Assembly (NCBI GenBank): GCA_035945515.1
Contig: DASZAE010000032.1
Span: forward strand, 1 to 64,000
Direction of reading: 5' to 3'
Length of the DNA stretch: 64,000 nt
Source: RH2-MAG17b sp035945515
GTDB lineage: Bacteria; Acidobacteriota; Terriglobia; UBA7540
Made by a program: the position numbers and the translations under genes. Positions within the stretch are counted from its first letter, which is position 1; each line of letters opens with the position of its first letter. The notes under the pieces were generated by a model. It made no database searches, was not told the origin of the DNA, and saw only the letters and a program-made list of their open reading frames with translations. Shown here piece by piece: positions 42,241-50,834 of this stretch.

Positions 42241-42423
42241 ATGAATCGAGTTGCGATCGTTGTTGTGGCTGTGATCTCGTTATGGATCGGGTCGATGATT
42301 GATCCCGAAAAACTCGAGTACCTGATCGTTGGAGCGCTCTTCACTTTGGCGCTCGAAGGACTGGTAAGGCTCATGATTGGCGTGGCGCGCAAGGTCGGAA
42401 GGCCTAAAGTGCACCACGTCTGA
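42241..42423 (+). CDS. small membrane protein, 60 aa
   Basis: A strong GAGGAGGAG ribosome binding site precedes the ATG. The protein has a hydrophobic N-terminal helix (VAIVVVAVISLWIGSMI), a second hydrophobic segment (YLIVGALFTLALEGLVRLMIG) and a basic C-terminus. Not recognised. Its place between the 103-aa protein and the polymerase-like gene suggests a T4SS accessory or membrane anchor. Confidence 0.6.
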   Translation: MNRVAIVVVAVISLWIGSMIDPEKLEYLIVGALFTLALEGLVRLMIGVARKVGRPKVHHV

Positions 42424-42505
42424 CAACTGAATAGTGGCCCGGTCTTTGGCTCGACCCGGCCGAAACGAAACCTTTTCGGCACGGACGAGCAAAGAGACCG
42501 CGTGT

Positions 42506-42553
42506 GGCCTCCCGCCTGTCTGTGCCGCAAGACACAGAAAAGGAGAAGAGGCC
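42506..42553 (+). promoter_or_regulatory. hairpins flanking the ribosome binding site of the polymerase-like gene
   Basis: GGCCTC (42506-42511) pairs with GAGGCC (42548-42553), the six bases immediately before the ATG. Within this, TCTGTG (42519-42524) pairs with CACAGA (42533-42538). The AAAGGAGA Shine-Dalgarno lies between the two right arms. Confidence 0.45.
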
Positions 42554-45214
42554 ATGCCAGAGAATCAGAAGAATGAAGCCAAGACAAACGTTTTGCCCGT
42601 CGCGCAACTCGAGATTGAACGGACGGGCAAGATCAAGGAAAAGGTGACGGACTTGCATCGCGAGTTGACTATTTCGAACACGCTGATCGAAGCGCTCTAT
42701 CCAGGGATCGCAGTCGCAACGGTTGACCTGCCCCAGGAAACGATGACCGATTATGAGAAGTCGCAGGTGGTGCAGGCGCTGGCGCATCTGGAGTTCGATG
42801 GGGTGCGCTACGCATTGGTAGGGGCATCGAGTTCGGCCAAGGATGGGAAGTTCTACGCGGTGAACCAGGCATACGAAAAGGTCATCGCGGAGCGCTTCCA
42901 GGCGACTGCCGAGGCTGCCGTGGTGTATTTCGGCATTCTCGTCGGACCTTGCAAGTCCCTGATCCAAGTGCCTGAGTGCCGTGTGATGGTGGTCGAAGAC
43001 ACGGAGCTTGGGACCAATGACTGCCGCGGGTGGATCAAGCGATCGCTGTTCGACCGGCTGAATCTTCCCGCAGGCTGTTTCTACCAATTCCGCCTGGCGT
43101 TTGGGAAGACGCAGGCCAAGGGCAGCTTAAAGGTCATGGAAGATGAAGTGGCGGAGATCGTTGAAGCGGACATCATTCTTCCCGCCTCTTCGGTCAAGCC
43201 CGAATACAAGGGGCCATCACGCTTGGCGCGCTGGCTGCGTCACGACGCGCGGGTGTTTACGGGTCCGATCGTCGTTGGCATCCGCGAAGTTTCACGGGAG
43301 CTTGAGTTCGGGTCAAGTTACACCTTGCTCGAGCACGCGCCGCGCGAATCGTTTGATCAGGAGATCAAGCCGTTTGCGGTGGAGCAAGTCCGGAAACTGA
43401 AGCGGGCGGTCGAGGAGAATGATCTCGAAGCGCTGTTGAATCTCCTGGGATCTTCCGAGGCGCAGCGCGAGGTTGGGGACGGCCGCGTCCATAACCCTGA
43501 GTACACCTCGGTTGAAAACACGACGCTCGAAGCGGTCCTCAAAGCCGATGGCAGCGGGAGCATGATCTATTTCCCGTGGGTCAGGGATCAGCTTCAGCGG
43601 CGTCTGGCGGAGTGGGCGTTCAAAGCGACGACGGCGGGAGGGCTATCGTTCCCGGCGTTTGCGCTGGCGGACGACGGGTTCCTCGTTGCGCACGATGGCG
43701 AGGTCTATTGTTCTGCCGACTGGATGCCAAAAGACTCAGCCTATACCCGGCTCATGTCCGAAAGGCTCCTCATCGTACGCTATCCGATTCGGACGAAGGA
43801 GGATTTGCTGCCCGTAACGAATAAAGTGACGGGCGACATGGTGCCAATGCTCCTCGAACGGCTGCGGGATGCGGGTTGCCCCATGGCGGAGAGCGACATC
43901 ATGGAAAAGATCGTGATGCGTCAACTCCGGCTTGAAGGGACGCTCGCGCTCCATTCCGAGACGGCGAAACGCAATGGAGGCGACTACGATTTTGACACGA
44001 TTTGTGTGGTCGAATCGGACCGCTTCCCCAGATTCGTCGAAGACCGCTTCAATTATCAGGAGCATTTCACCAACACGAAACAGAAATTGCCCAAGAAGAA
44101 GAGCGCTTGGTTTACGTTACCGGCCGTCGCGCTTGACGCCTGCGGCAATTCGATTGGGTCAATCACCACGCTCAAGACTCGATGTCTCGCAGCGGGGCGC
44201 GTGGAGCTGGCCGAGCAGTTGGCGGTTGAGCTTCAGGCGGCGCTCGATCAACTGAAGCACGGGACTCGTCCGAACTTCAAGCTGATCAAAGCTATCCGCG
44301 AGGAGGTTTCAGGCGCGGCGTGGCTAAAGGCGAAAGAAGCCCAGCGCGTCTCGGAGCTTCCGATGATCGTGGAGGCGCCCGAGACGGATGTGATTGGCCA
44401 ACTGTATAACGCCGTCCGGCCTGAGATTGAAGAACTCTTCACTCAAGCCAAACGCATTCGTGACTATCGCGGGCTGGTTGCTTATGGCGCCTATCCTGAG
44501 CGAATGTTCACGGAAGCGCACAAGCTGTGCCGCATGTATGCGCAGCGGCTCGGCGAAATCCATGAGAAGCGCAAGAATCTGGAGGCGGCTGTCGAAGAAG
44601 CGACCGCAACGCTTGAGGGCTGGAAGGAGCAAGATGGTCCCCGAGCGAAGTGGGAGCTGACTTTCCATCTGAACCAGGCGAAAAGCGCTCTCCACCACTG
44701 GGAGAAGGACCGCAAAGAACTCAAAGCCGTCATCTCTCACATCCAGAAATGGGGCCGCAGCCGGAAAGGAGACCGAAGGTTGTGGCTTCAGGCGCTGTTT
44801 GATGCGGCAGCGTCGGGCGACGGGAACGGCTCTGTCGTCTTCTATGCCTTACCCCAGGAGATGGTCAACGCCATCTCGGAGCGTACGGGGGGAAGGCCGG
44901 TCGTGGTTGCGCTTCCTGATCTTGGCGACGGCGAGGTTGAAATTGACGAGGATGGACGCGTCTATCTAGTCTCGCCAAGCCCCGACGGGAAGCCGTTCCG
45001 GCGCTTGCTGTTCCAGGGCCAGGTGACACGGGACGGAGAAGTGCTGGCGCGACCGAACGGCAACGGGCAACTCGCCGTCGTCAAAGAAGTGCATCCATTT
45101 CCGGTAGTGCCTGGGCGAAGCGAGGCGCGGAACGGGAGAGTGGCCTTTCCCGAAACCGTGCAACGTCCCCAGGTCAACATAAACCTCTCCCGACAGCAAG
45201 CGAAGCAAGTTTGA
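42554..45214 (+). CDS. double-psi beta-barrel RNA polymerase-like protein (QDE-1/YonO, RdRP-like)
   Basis: This 886-aa protein has, in order, the landmarks of single-chain two-barrel RNA polymerases. LLIVRYPIRTKEDLLPV (Arg409 onward) corresponds to the 'vlvxRxPxlhxgdi' strand of the second barrel. GGDYDFDTICVV follows with Asp477, Asp479 and Asp481 forming the metal-binding DxDxD (DFDGD in multisubunit RNAP, DLDGD in eukaryotic RdRPs). Then come CGNSIGSITTLKTR (residues 530-543, 'nxlGxIxxxh') and LQAALDQLKHG with Asp565 and Lys568, matching 'AvDxxKxG' of RdRPs. The N-terminal 340 residues are unassigned; a helical coiled region follows at about 650-740. The ATG at 42554 is preceded by AAAGGAGA. 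It sits inside the T4SS operon. Template and product are unknown. Confidence 0.75.
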   Translation: MPENQKNEAKTNVLPVAQLEIERTGKIKEKVTDLHRELTISNTLIEALYPGIAVATVDLPQETMTDYEKSQVVQALAHLEFDGVRYALVGASSSAKDGKFYAVNQAYEKVIAERFQATAEAAVVYFGILVGPCKSLIQVPECRVMVVEDTELGTNDCRGWIKRSLFDRLNLPAGCFYQFRLAFGKTQAKGSLKVMEDEVAEIVEADIILPASSVKPEYKGPSRLARWLRHDARVFTGPIVVGIREVSRELEFGSSYTLLEHAPRESFDQEIKPFAVEQVRKLKRAVEENDLEALLNLLGSSEAQREVGDGRVHNPEYTSVENTTLEAVLKADGSGSMIYFPWVRDQLQRRLAEWAFKATTAGGLSFPAFALADDGFLVAHDGEVYCSADWMPKDSAYTRLMSERLLIVRYPIRTKEDLLPVTNKVTGDMVPMLLERLRDAGCPMAESDIMEKIVMRQLRLEGTLALHSETAKRNGGDYDFDTICVVESDRFPRFVEDRFNYQEHFTNTKQKLPKKKSAWFTLPAVALDACGNSIGSITTLKTRCLAAGRVELAEQLAVELQAALDQLKHGTRPNFKLIKAIREEVSGAAWLKAKEAQRVSELPMIVEAPETDVIGQLYNAVRPEIEELFTQAKRIRDYRGLVAYGAYPERMFTEAHKLCRMYAQRLGEIHEKRKNLEAAVEEATATLEGWKEQDGPRAKWELTFHLNQAKSALHHWEKDRKELKAVISHIQKWGRSRKGDRRLWLQALFDAAASGDGNGSVVFYALPQEMVNAISERTGGRPVVVALPDLGDGEVEIDEDGRVYLVSPSPDGKPFRRLLFQGQVTRDGEVLARPNGNGQLAVVKEVHPFPVVPGRSEARNGRVAFPETVQRPQVNINLSRQQAKQV

Positions 45215-45246
45215 ATGGGCTTGAGGCAGCTTGAGCCGGGCTTAAC

Positions 45247-45278
45247 TCCAGGGAGTCCCGCCCGGCGGGCTCCCTGGA
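45247..45278 (+). promoter_or_regulatory. very strong hairpin between the polymerase-like gene and the second VirB9-like gene
   Basis: TCCAGGGAG (45247-45255) pairs with CTCCCTGGA (45270-45278), and inside it CCCGC (45257-45261) pairs with GCGGG (45265-45269) around a 3-nt loop. No T-tract follows, so it is not a classic terminator. It ends 37 nt before the ATG at 45315. Confidence 0.55.
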
Positions 45279-45314
45279 ACTCCTGAAAAGTCTGCCGGGC
45301 AGTTGGAGGCCAAT

Positions 45315-46166
45315 ATGAAAGGCTTTTGGATCGTTGTTGTGATCCTTGCACTCAGTTTGCCGCTAACCCTCTGGGCGCAAACCATCGAAACGCACGCCTC
45401 GAGCCAGAACCAGATCGTGCGTGTCCAAACTGCCCTCAATCACCTGACGGTCATTCAACTCGCAGAGCCGGTCTTGTCGGTGGCGGCGGGAAGCGAAGCG
45501 TTCAAGATTGAGTGGCGGGGCAACAGGGTGTTTGTCGAACCGACGGCGGCAGGTGTCTCGACCAATCTCTTTGTCTGGACAAAGTCAGGGCGTGAGAACT
45601 ACGAGCTCGAACCGGCAGGCGCCATCGCAAGCATGGACTTTGCGATTGACCCACCGGCAGCCGACCCACCCGCAGCGCCTAAACCAGCCGCCAAAGTGAT
45701 TGTTCCTGGTAACCCTATGAAACTGGCTGCGGAGGCGATGCTTGGCGGGACTCCCGTCCGCCAGGAGAGCTGGAAGGCGCGAAAAGGGCATGTCCAGGTG
45801 ATGGTGCGCGACCTGTATGAAGAGAATGGGGAGCTTGATATCCGCTATTCGATTGAAAACGGGACGAAGAAAGTGTATCTCCCGGGGACGCCGCAGGTCG
45901 TTAAGATTGAGCCCAGCCTTCCATCAGCCGCGCTCTGGAGGCACGCCTACGCGCAGTTGAGTGACAAAGCCGCGCAAAACCTGCGTCCGCGCTCGGAGGC
46001 TCCGATGAAGGTTGTTACACATGAGACGCGCGCCGCAACGGTTAAACCGCGGGAAGTCTCTGTGGGCGTTGTCGGCGTGGAGCTGGACGGGCAATTTCCG
46101 GCCATCATCAGACTTCAATTTAGCAATGAAGCGGGCCAGCCGGTTGCGGCCGAATTTGTGATGTAG
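45315..46166 (+). CDS. VirB9/TrbG-like protein
   Basis: The 283-aa protein has a signal peptide (about 1-22, ending LWAQ), a VirB9 N-terminal domain (IVRVQTALNHLTVIQL, NRVFVEPTAAGVSTNLFVW, GRENYEL), a Pro/Ala linker (about 110-135) and a C-terminal beta domain (VMVRDLYEENGELDIRYSIEN). This fits VirB9/TrbG better than the gene at 28189. The ATG at 45315 has GGAGG 6 nt upstream; a TTG at 45303 is less likely. Confidence 0.78.
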   Translation: MKGFWIVVVILALSLPLTLWAQTIETHASSQNQIVRVQTALNHLTVIQLAEPVLSVAAGSEAFKIEWRGNRVFVEPTAAGVSTNLFVWTKSGRENYELEPAGAIASMDFAIDPPAADPPAAPKPAAKVIVPGNPMKLAAEAMLGGTPVRQESWKARKGHVQVMVRDLYEENGELDIRYSIENGTKKVYLPGTPQVVKIEPSLPSAALWRHAYAQLSDKAAQNLRPRSEAPMKVVTHETRAATVKPREVSVGVVGVELDGQFPAIIRLQFSNEAGQPVAAEFVM

Positions 46167-46195
46167 GAAGCGGGCGGGGAGCGAAAGCAAACGTT

Positions 46196-46441
46196 ATGTG
46201 GCGCGCTGAAGATCAGGAGGTCCGCGAAGAAACGGATCTCCCGCCGAGCCGCGGCTTAGCCGATTACCTTGAGGCGCGACGGGAGTGCGGCCTGGGTCGG
46301 ATGCTGGCGAACCTGGTGCTTGAACCGCCGGACCCCTTTAAGCCTAAGGATCGGCGGAAGGCCAAGAAAGGTTTTGTCATCACTCTCTTGACGCTCGTTG
46401 CTTTAACGGCCTGGTTCAGTTGGTTCAACTTGATTCGCTAG
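46196..46441 (+). CDS. hypothetical 81-aa single-TM protein
   Basis: The N-terminal 60 residues are charged (EDQEVREETDLPPSRG, FKPKDRRKAKKG), then one TM helix (FVITLLTLVALTAWFSWFNLI) forms the C-terminus. This is a tail-anchored topology. It begins 29 nt after the VirB9-like gene and has a weak ribosome binding site. Not recognised. Confidence 0.55.
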   Translation: MWRAEDQEVREETDLPPSRGLADYLEARRECGLGRMLANLVLEPPDPFKPKDRRKAKKGFVITLLTLVALTAWFSWFNLIR

Positions 46442-46456
46442 TTGCGGAGGGTACTG

Positions 46457-47392
46457 ATGAAAAAAGTTGCAAAGATTCACCGCCACCGGGGCTGGAACAC
46501 GGATGGAGGACAGTGCGGGCTCGAGATTTTCGACCCGCTCGATGGCGTGCCCGTGATCGTGCTCACTCAGCTTCCGTGGAACGCAAATACGAGCGTCACG
46601 AACATGATCGAGACTCTTGCGGCTGAAGTCGCGCTGGAATATCTGCCAGAGCGCGAGTGCTCCCGTCCGGCCTTTCGTGCGGTCGAACACTCATACGAAT
46701 GGCTTACGGGCGACGAGCTCTTTTCGATGGTGACGTTCGATCTCACCTGGCCCGGAAGCAAGAAGATTTCCGACCGGCCACATCTCGGGAATCCCCACTG
46801 GCAGAAGATCACACGCCAGGAGTTCGAAGCACTGACCGGTGAGCCCTATATCGACGCGTTCCGGCGCGTGCGTCAAATTGCTCATCCAACGGCCGCCACC
46901 CTTGAGGCCATTTGTTTGTTGCGAACACATTTCAGCCGCCTCGCTAAGGCTCACGGACCGCTCGCCGCCGCTCTCAGTCGCACAGACTTGCCGCTTGTTG
47001 ACCCGCCTGAATCTCGCGGCGAGTTGTATGTGACGTCACTCGCCGAATGGCTTTTCTATCCCGAGGGAATCATCGGAGCCAAGCAGCTAAGTGACAGGAC
47101 AGTTGCATCGCGCTGGGACGTTTGGGAGCTCACGCGACAGCTTCTTCTCTCAGTTCGGCAAATCGCTGAAATATTCCTTACGCATCTCGAGCTCGTGCAC
47201 GACCGGGGTGACCTTGCGCGAGATTTGGTTGAATACTTTGTCCACCCGGAAAAGCTCACGGTCGAAATCATCCAATCGCAGGCCGAGCACACGAAACTCT
47301 GGTCCCGAGCGCGGTGCTATGCGACGACGCCTTGGGAAATCGCCGAGCGCGAACTACGTTACGGGCCGCGGGAGGAGAATCATGCGCAATAA
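46457..47392 (+). CDS. hypothetical 311-aa cytoplasmic protein of the T4SS cluster
   Basis: GGAGGG precedes the ATG at 46457. The protein is soluble, Trp/His-rich, with a basic start (KKVAKIHRHRGWN), a beta segment (LEIFDPLDGVPVIVLTQLPWN) and a helical C-terminal half (LLLSVRQIAEIFLTHLELVHD). I find no HUH, Walker or nuclease motif. Its stop overlaps the next start. It could be a cluster-specific DNA-processing or coupling factor, with no direct support. Confidence 0.6.
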   Translation: MKKVAKIHRHRGWNTDGGQCGLEIFDPLDGVPVIVLTQLPWNANTSVTNMIETLAAEVALEYLPERECSRPAFRAVEHSYEWLTGDELFSMVTFDLTWPGSKKISDRPHLGNPHWQKITRQEFEALTGEPYIDAFRRVRQIAHPTAATLEAICLLRTHFSRLAKAHGPLAAALSRTDLPLVDPPESRGELYVTSLAEWLFYPEGIIGAKQLSDRTVASRWDVWELTRQLLLSVRQIAEIFLTHLELVHDRGDLARDLVEYFVHPEKLTVEIIQSQAEHTKLWSRARCYATTPWEIAERELRYGPREENHAQ

Positions 47393-47717
47393 ACTTGATA
47401 CTGCATTCTTGGTCGGAGCAACGATCGGGGCGGTTGCAGTCGAGTGCGCTCTCATCTGGTGGCTCTGGCACACGGTGCTGTTTACGGCAGCGCCGGGCGC
47501 CTTTTACTTCAGTGATTGGCTGGGTCCTTTACTCCCCGAGGTGTGGCTCATCGGCGTCACGGCGGCCATGATCCACCGCCTTGGGCTCGTGCTGTATGAG
47601 CGGGAGAAGGCGCACATCCACCGGCGTCATTTCCGCAGGCTCGCGTACTCCTTCGTCGCGCTTGCTTCGATCGAGGGTTGCATGTTGTGGATTCCACTGG
47701 CTCGGTTGGTTCGATGA
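47382..47717 (+). CDS. small three-TM membrane protein before the coupling ATPase
   Basis: GGAGGAG lies 4 nt before the ATG at 47382. The 111-aa product has hydrophobic helices at about 8-32, 45-66 and 85-108 with a basic loop (YEREKAHIHRRHFRR). Its stop overlaps the VirD4-like start (ATGA at 47714-47717), so it probably partners the coupling protein, as small membrane proteins often do. Confidence 0.6.
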   Translation: MRNKLDTAFLVGATIGAVAVECALIWWLWHTVLFTAAPGAFYFSDWLGPLLPEVWLIGVTAAMIHRLGLVLYEREKAHIHRRHFRRLAYSFVALASIEGCMLWIPLARLVR

Positions 47718-49507
47718 GATCCCGCGAAGCAAATCAGGAAGCTGGCGTCTACGATGGCGCGTTCATTCTGGCGGCGATCGGGATAGCTCTCTTCATCGCT
47801 GCCTGGTACGTTGTCACCCACCGCTTCCATCTCTTGGACAGCCAGTTCTTCGAGGCGCTCGGATATTTGGTTATCCCGGCAACAGGCCTCGGTTGCCTCG
47901 TGTGGCTCGCTCTCACCGGCCACTCACGGCGGGAAAACGCGTGGCCGCACCCCTATCAGGTCATCTCTCCCAAAAGTGATGAACGATGCACCAGGAATGC
48001 CTGGAGGAAAGACTCAGTCGTGCTTGGCTACAACGTTCATGGCAAGCCTTGGCTGTGGCCTGACCGCATCCGTGTCATGCAGGGTTTGGTGCTTGGCCTG
48101 ACCGGCATGGGGAAGACGACGCTCCTGAAGAACATCATTACGCAGGACCTGATGCGGGTGATCGAAACCCCCAAGGGGCCCAGGCGCATGCCGATCCTGA
48201 TTCTTGATGGCAAGGGAGAGCGAAAGTTTTTCGAGGAGCTGCTGCCACATATTCACCGCGCCGGAAGACTTAGTGACCTGCGGGTCATCAATCCTTCCTG
48301 GCCGGACATCTCTGTCCGTTACAACCCCTTCCACTGCACTCAGGACGATTACATGCCGGTAGTGAACATGGTGTTTGGAAGCTTCAACCTGCATGATGAG
48401 TTCTTCGGCAAGCACCAGTTGAACTATCTGGCCGATATCGTGCGCGTGCTGGTCTATACGGGGCGCAAGTTTAACTTCTATGATGTGCTGGTGATGGCGA
48501 TTGACCCGGAGGTGTTGCAGGAGCAGGTTCAGAAAGCCATCCACGAAACCACACGCATGCCTAATATGACCTTGCAGCGGCGCCTGAACTTCGAGATGAG
48601 CGTCAAGAACCTCTATCAGTCCTTTCAGGATCGCGAGCGGGTGCCGAAGATCCAAGGGCTGCTCAATGAGTGCATGACGTTCCTGGATGATGAGCTCTCA
48701 ATCATCACCGGCCCTTACGAAGACCTGCTTTCGCTTGATGAAGTGATTGAGAAGGGCTTGATTCTGTTTCTCAGCCTGAACGTCAACAAAAACACGGAGC
48801 CGGTCAGAGCGTTAGGCAAGATGCTTTTGCAGAATGTGCAGCTGGTGGTGGGTCGACGGTACGAAGCGGACGACCCGTGCGCCGCCTCGCGGCCGATGAC
48901 CAGCATCATCCTGGATGAGTTTGCGCCGTTTGGCTACCAGAACTTTGCTCACATCCTGCAAACCGCCCGCGGCACCAACACTTCGTTCTTGTTCTCCATG
49001 CAGAGTGTTCCGCAACTACTCAAGGTCGGGCGCGGGTTTAAGGAAGACGTCACCTCGGCGGCGAACACCATCATTACCTTTAAGACGCACGATGAGACGA
49101 CCGCGGACTTCTTCCTCCAGGCTTCGGCCTTGCGGCCAGTCACGAAGCGGACGCGGTCGGTGAGGCGGGTGAAGTTTTTTGGATACGAAAAGTATCGGGA
49201 GACCGGAACCGGAAGCGAGCGCGAGGACCTGGAGACGCGGGCGCTCGACTACCACATCAAGAACCTGCCCGCTGGCCAGATCGAATTGCTGATGACGGAT
49301 GAGACGCAAGGAACCTTGCACACGACGTTAAGCGTGCGGCCGCCTGCGGATATCACGGTGCCCGGCTTCGAGCCGGAAGTTTTTCCGCGGCTCACCGCGT
49401 CGCGGGCCGAGTCAAAGGATGGCGCGCACCTACGGTTCAAGAATTTGGAGTTTGTAAACCGGCATGGGCGGCGGGCAACGACCGGTTGGGGAGGGCGCGT
49501 GCAATGA
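47714..49507 (+). CDS. VirD4/TraD-like type IV coupling ATPase
   Basis: The 597-aa protein has two N-terminal TM helices (about 15-34 and 45-65), then a TraG/VirD4-type motor: Walker A GLTGMGKTT (Lys134), LILDGKGERKFFEELLPH, and Walker B SIILDEFAPFG (Asp401, Glu402), followed by TARGTNTSFLFSMQSVPQL. It recruits substrate to the channel. It is coupled by overlaps to the genes on both sides. Its presence supports DNA or protein transfer by this T4SS rather than pilus-only function. Confidence 0.88.
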   Translation: MRSREANQEAGVYDGAFILAAIGIALFIAAWYVVTHRFHLLDSQFFEALGYLVIPATGLGCLVWLALTGHSRRENAWPHPYQVISPKSDERCTRNAWRKDSVVLGYNVHGKPWLWPDRIRVMQGLVLGLTGMGKTTLLKNIITQDLMRVIETPKGPRRMPILILDGKGERKFFEELLPHIHRAGRLSDLRVINPSWPDISVRYNPFHCTQDDYMPVVNMVFGSFNLHDEFFGKHQLNYLADIVRVLVYTGRKFNFYDVLVMAIDPEVLQEQVQKAIHETTRMPNMTLQRRLNFEMSVKNLYQSFQDRERVPKIQGLLNECMTFLDDELSIITGPYEDLLSLDEVIEKGLILFLSLNVNKNTEPVRALGKMLLQNVQLVVGRRYEADDPCAASRPMTSIILDEFAPFGYQNFAHILQTARGTNTSFLFSMQSVPQLLKVGRGFKEDVTSAANTIITFKTHDETTADFFLQASALRPVTKRTRSVRRVKFFGYEKYRETGTGSEREDLETRALDYHIKNLPAGQIELLMTDETQGTLHTTLSVRPPADITVPGFEPEVFPRLTASRAESKDGAHLRFKNLEFVNRHGRRATTGWGGRVQ

Positions 49508-50298
49508 TGCGCATTGTGTGCGTGGTATGTTGCATCCTGGGTCTGACCTTCCCAATTGTGGCGCAGACACGCCAGCCTGCGTCTTCGCAACCTTCCCGGC
49601 CAGCGTCAACCTACGACCCGGCAATGCAACCCGGGCTTTATCGCCAGACCTGGTACGACGCGATGCTCCGGCAGTTCAACCCGGACAATCTGAACTGGGG
49701 GCACTGGCTCGAACAGCGGTGGCAAATCTTTCTCGAGGAAACAGCAGCCAACCCCTACTTCAAATACGGTCTTGTGACCACGCTATTGGTCATTCTCTTG
49801 GCGATAGCGTTTACCAAGGCGCTGATCGACAAGAGCCGGATGAAGTGGCTGGCCGAAGAGCGATACGGCGACCTGACGCTGCACGACGAATCCTCCCGCC
49901 AGGCGGCACGGGAAGCGATCAGGAAGTACAACGACCATATGGAAAAGTGTAACCGGGTTGTTGAGGCGGAGATGGTAAGGCGGCCAGTCATAGCCGAAAG
50001 CGCTATGTCGCCAGCGACGAAAGACATCCCGTTAACCTTGGATGAGGCATTGATCGGGCTGGCCGAAGTAAAACGGGAGCGGGATGGCATGGCGGCCAAG
50101 TTAAATCGGACTAACGCTGTGGTAGGTGAGTTGACCATGCGGGTCAGTGAGGTGCAGGGTGGCGGCAAGGGCGCCGGCGGCGACAATGGACACGCACAGG
50201 ATGGCTCGCCCAGAACGGACCTGGTCAAGCAGATTAACGAACTGCGCGAGCAGCTCTACCGCGAGCGGGAACGCAACAAGCACCTGAAAGGGATGTGA
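49504..50298 (+). CDS. secreted/membrane coiled-coil protein
   Basis: The 264-aa protein (ATG at 49504, overlapping the VirD4 stop) has a signal peptide (about 1-20), a Pro/Ser-rich segment, one TM helix (about 95-115, LVTTLLVILLAIAFT) and a cytoplasmic coiled coil (EIRKYNDHMEK; LVKQINELREQLYRERERN at the C-terminus). Not recognised. It is likely a T4SS accessory because of the two-sided overlap. Confidence 0.6.
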   Translation: MMRIVCVVCCILGLTFPIVAQTRQPASSQPSRPASTYDPAMQPGLYRQTWYDAMLRQFNPDNLNWGHWLEQRWQIFLEETAANPYFKYGLVTTLLVILLAIAFTKALIDKSRMKWLAEERYGDLTLHDESSRQAAREAIRKYNDHMEKCNRVVEAEMVRRPVIAESAMSPATKDIPLTLDEALIGLAEVKRERDGMAAKLNRTNAVVGELTMRVSEVQGGGKGAGGDNGHAQDGSPRTDLVKQINELREQLYRERERNKHLKGM

Positions 50299-50828
50299 CA
50301 ATCGTGCTGGTGGGTGTGACAGGCTTCGGCAGCGTGTGGCGGCGGCGGTTCGGCAAGGATCCGCAAGATCCCGAGCGCTTCCGGCGGGCCGCGTACTTTA
50401 ACACAACCGGCCTCATGGTGGATGGCCGGACCGTCCGCCATCGGAAGATTGTGGGCCATGCGCGGTTCAACGGTGATGGCGGATTCAATCCTTATTATCC
50501 CCAGCGCGCCATCGGCTCGGTCTTTGAGTGCGATGAGCTGTGCTTGTGGAACGGACAAAACAAGATCTTCTTCGGGCGTCGCCTTCGCCACCCGGCCCCG
50601 CCGGATTACTTCCTGGTGGTGGTACGGTCGGGCGAGTTCGGTCGGGCAGATGTAGGAGCGCCAGGCTGGAAGTCGGATCGCTGCCTGGTTGTCTCGTTCA
50701 GTGAGTGGCAGGGCCGGCAGGAACTGATGCTGCTCCTTCCTCCGGACGGCTGGGTCGAGACGAGCCTTGGACGGTTGATCGCCGGACCGGCCCGGTCATG
50801 GAATCGAACGCTTCGCCTCAGCGAGTAA
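50295..50828 (+). CDS. hypothetical 177-aa protein
   Basis: It starts at a GTG overlapping the previous stop (50295-50298). Beta-rich and basic: VLVGVTGFGSVWRRRFG, RRAAYFNTTGLMVDG, PDYFLVVVRSGEFG, RCLVVSFSEWQGRQELM. No signal peptide or TM helix. The family is not recognised. It forms a unit with its neighbours by translational coupling. Confidence 0.55.
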   Translation: MTIVLVGVTGFGSVWRRRFGKDPQDPERFRRAAYFNTTGLMVDGRTVRHRKIVGHARFNGDGGFNPYYPQRAIGSVFECDELCLWNGQNKIFFGRRLRHPAPPDYFLVVVRSGEFGRADVGAPGWKSDRCLVVSFSEWQGRQELMLLLPPDGWVETSLGRLIAGPARSWNRTLRLSE

Positions 50829-50834
50829 AGCACC

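Noticed and set aside
45247..45278. Intrinsic terminator after the polymerase-like gene
   Set aside because: The stem is strong but no T-tract follows and the operon continues 37 nt later, so it is listed as a regulatory hairpin.
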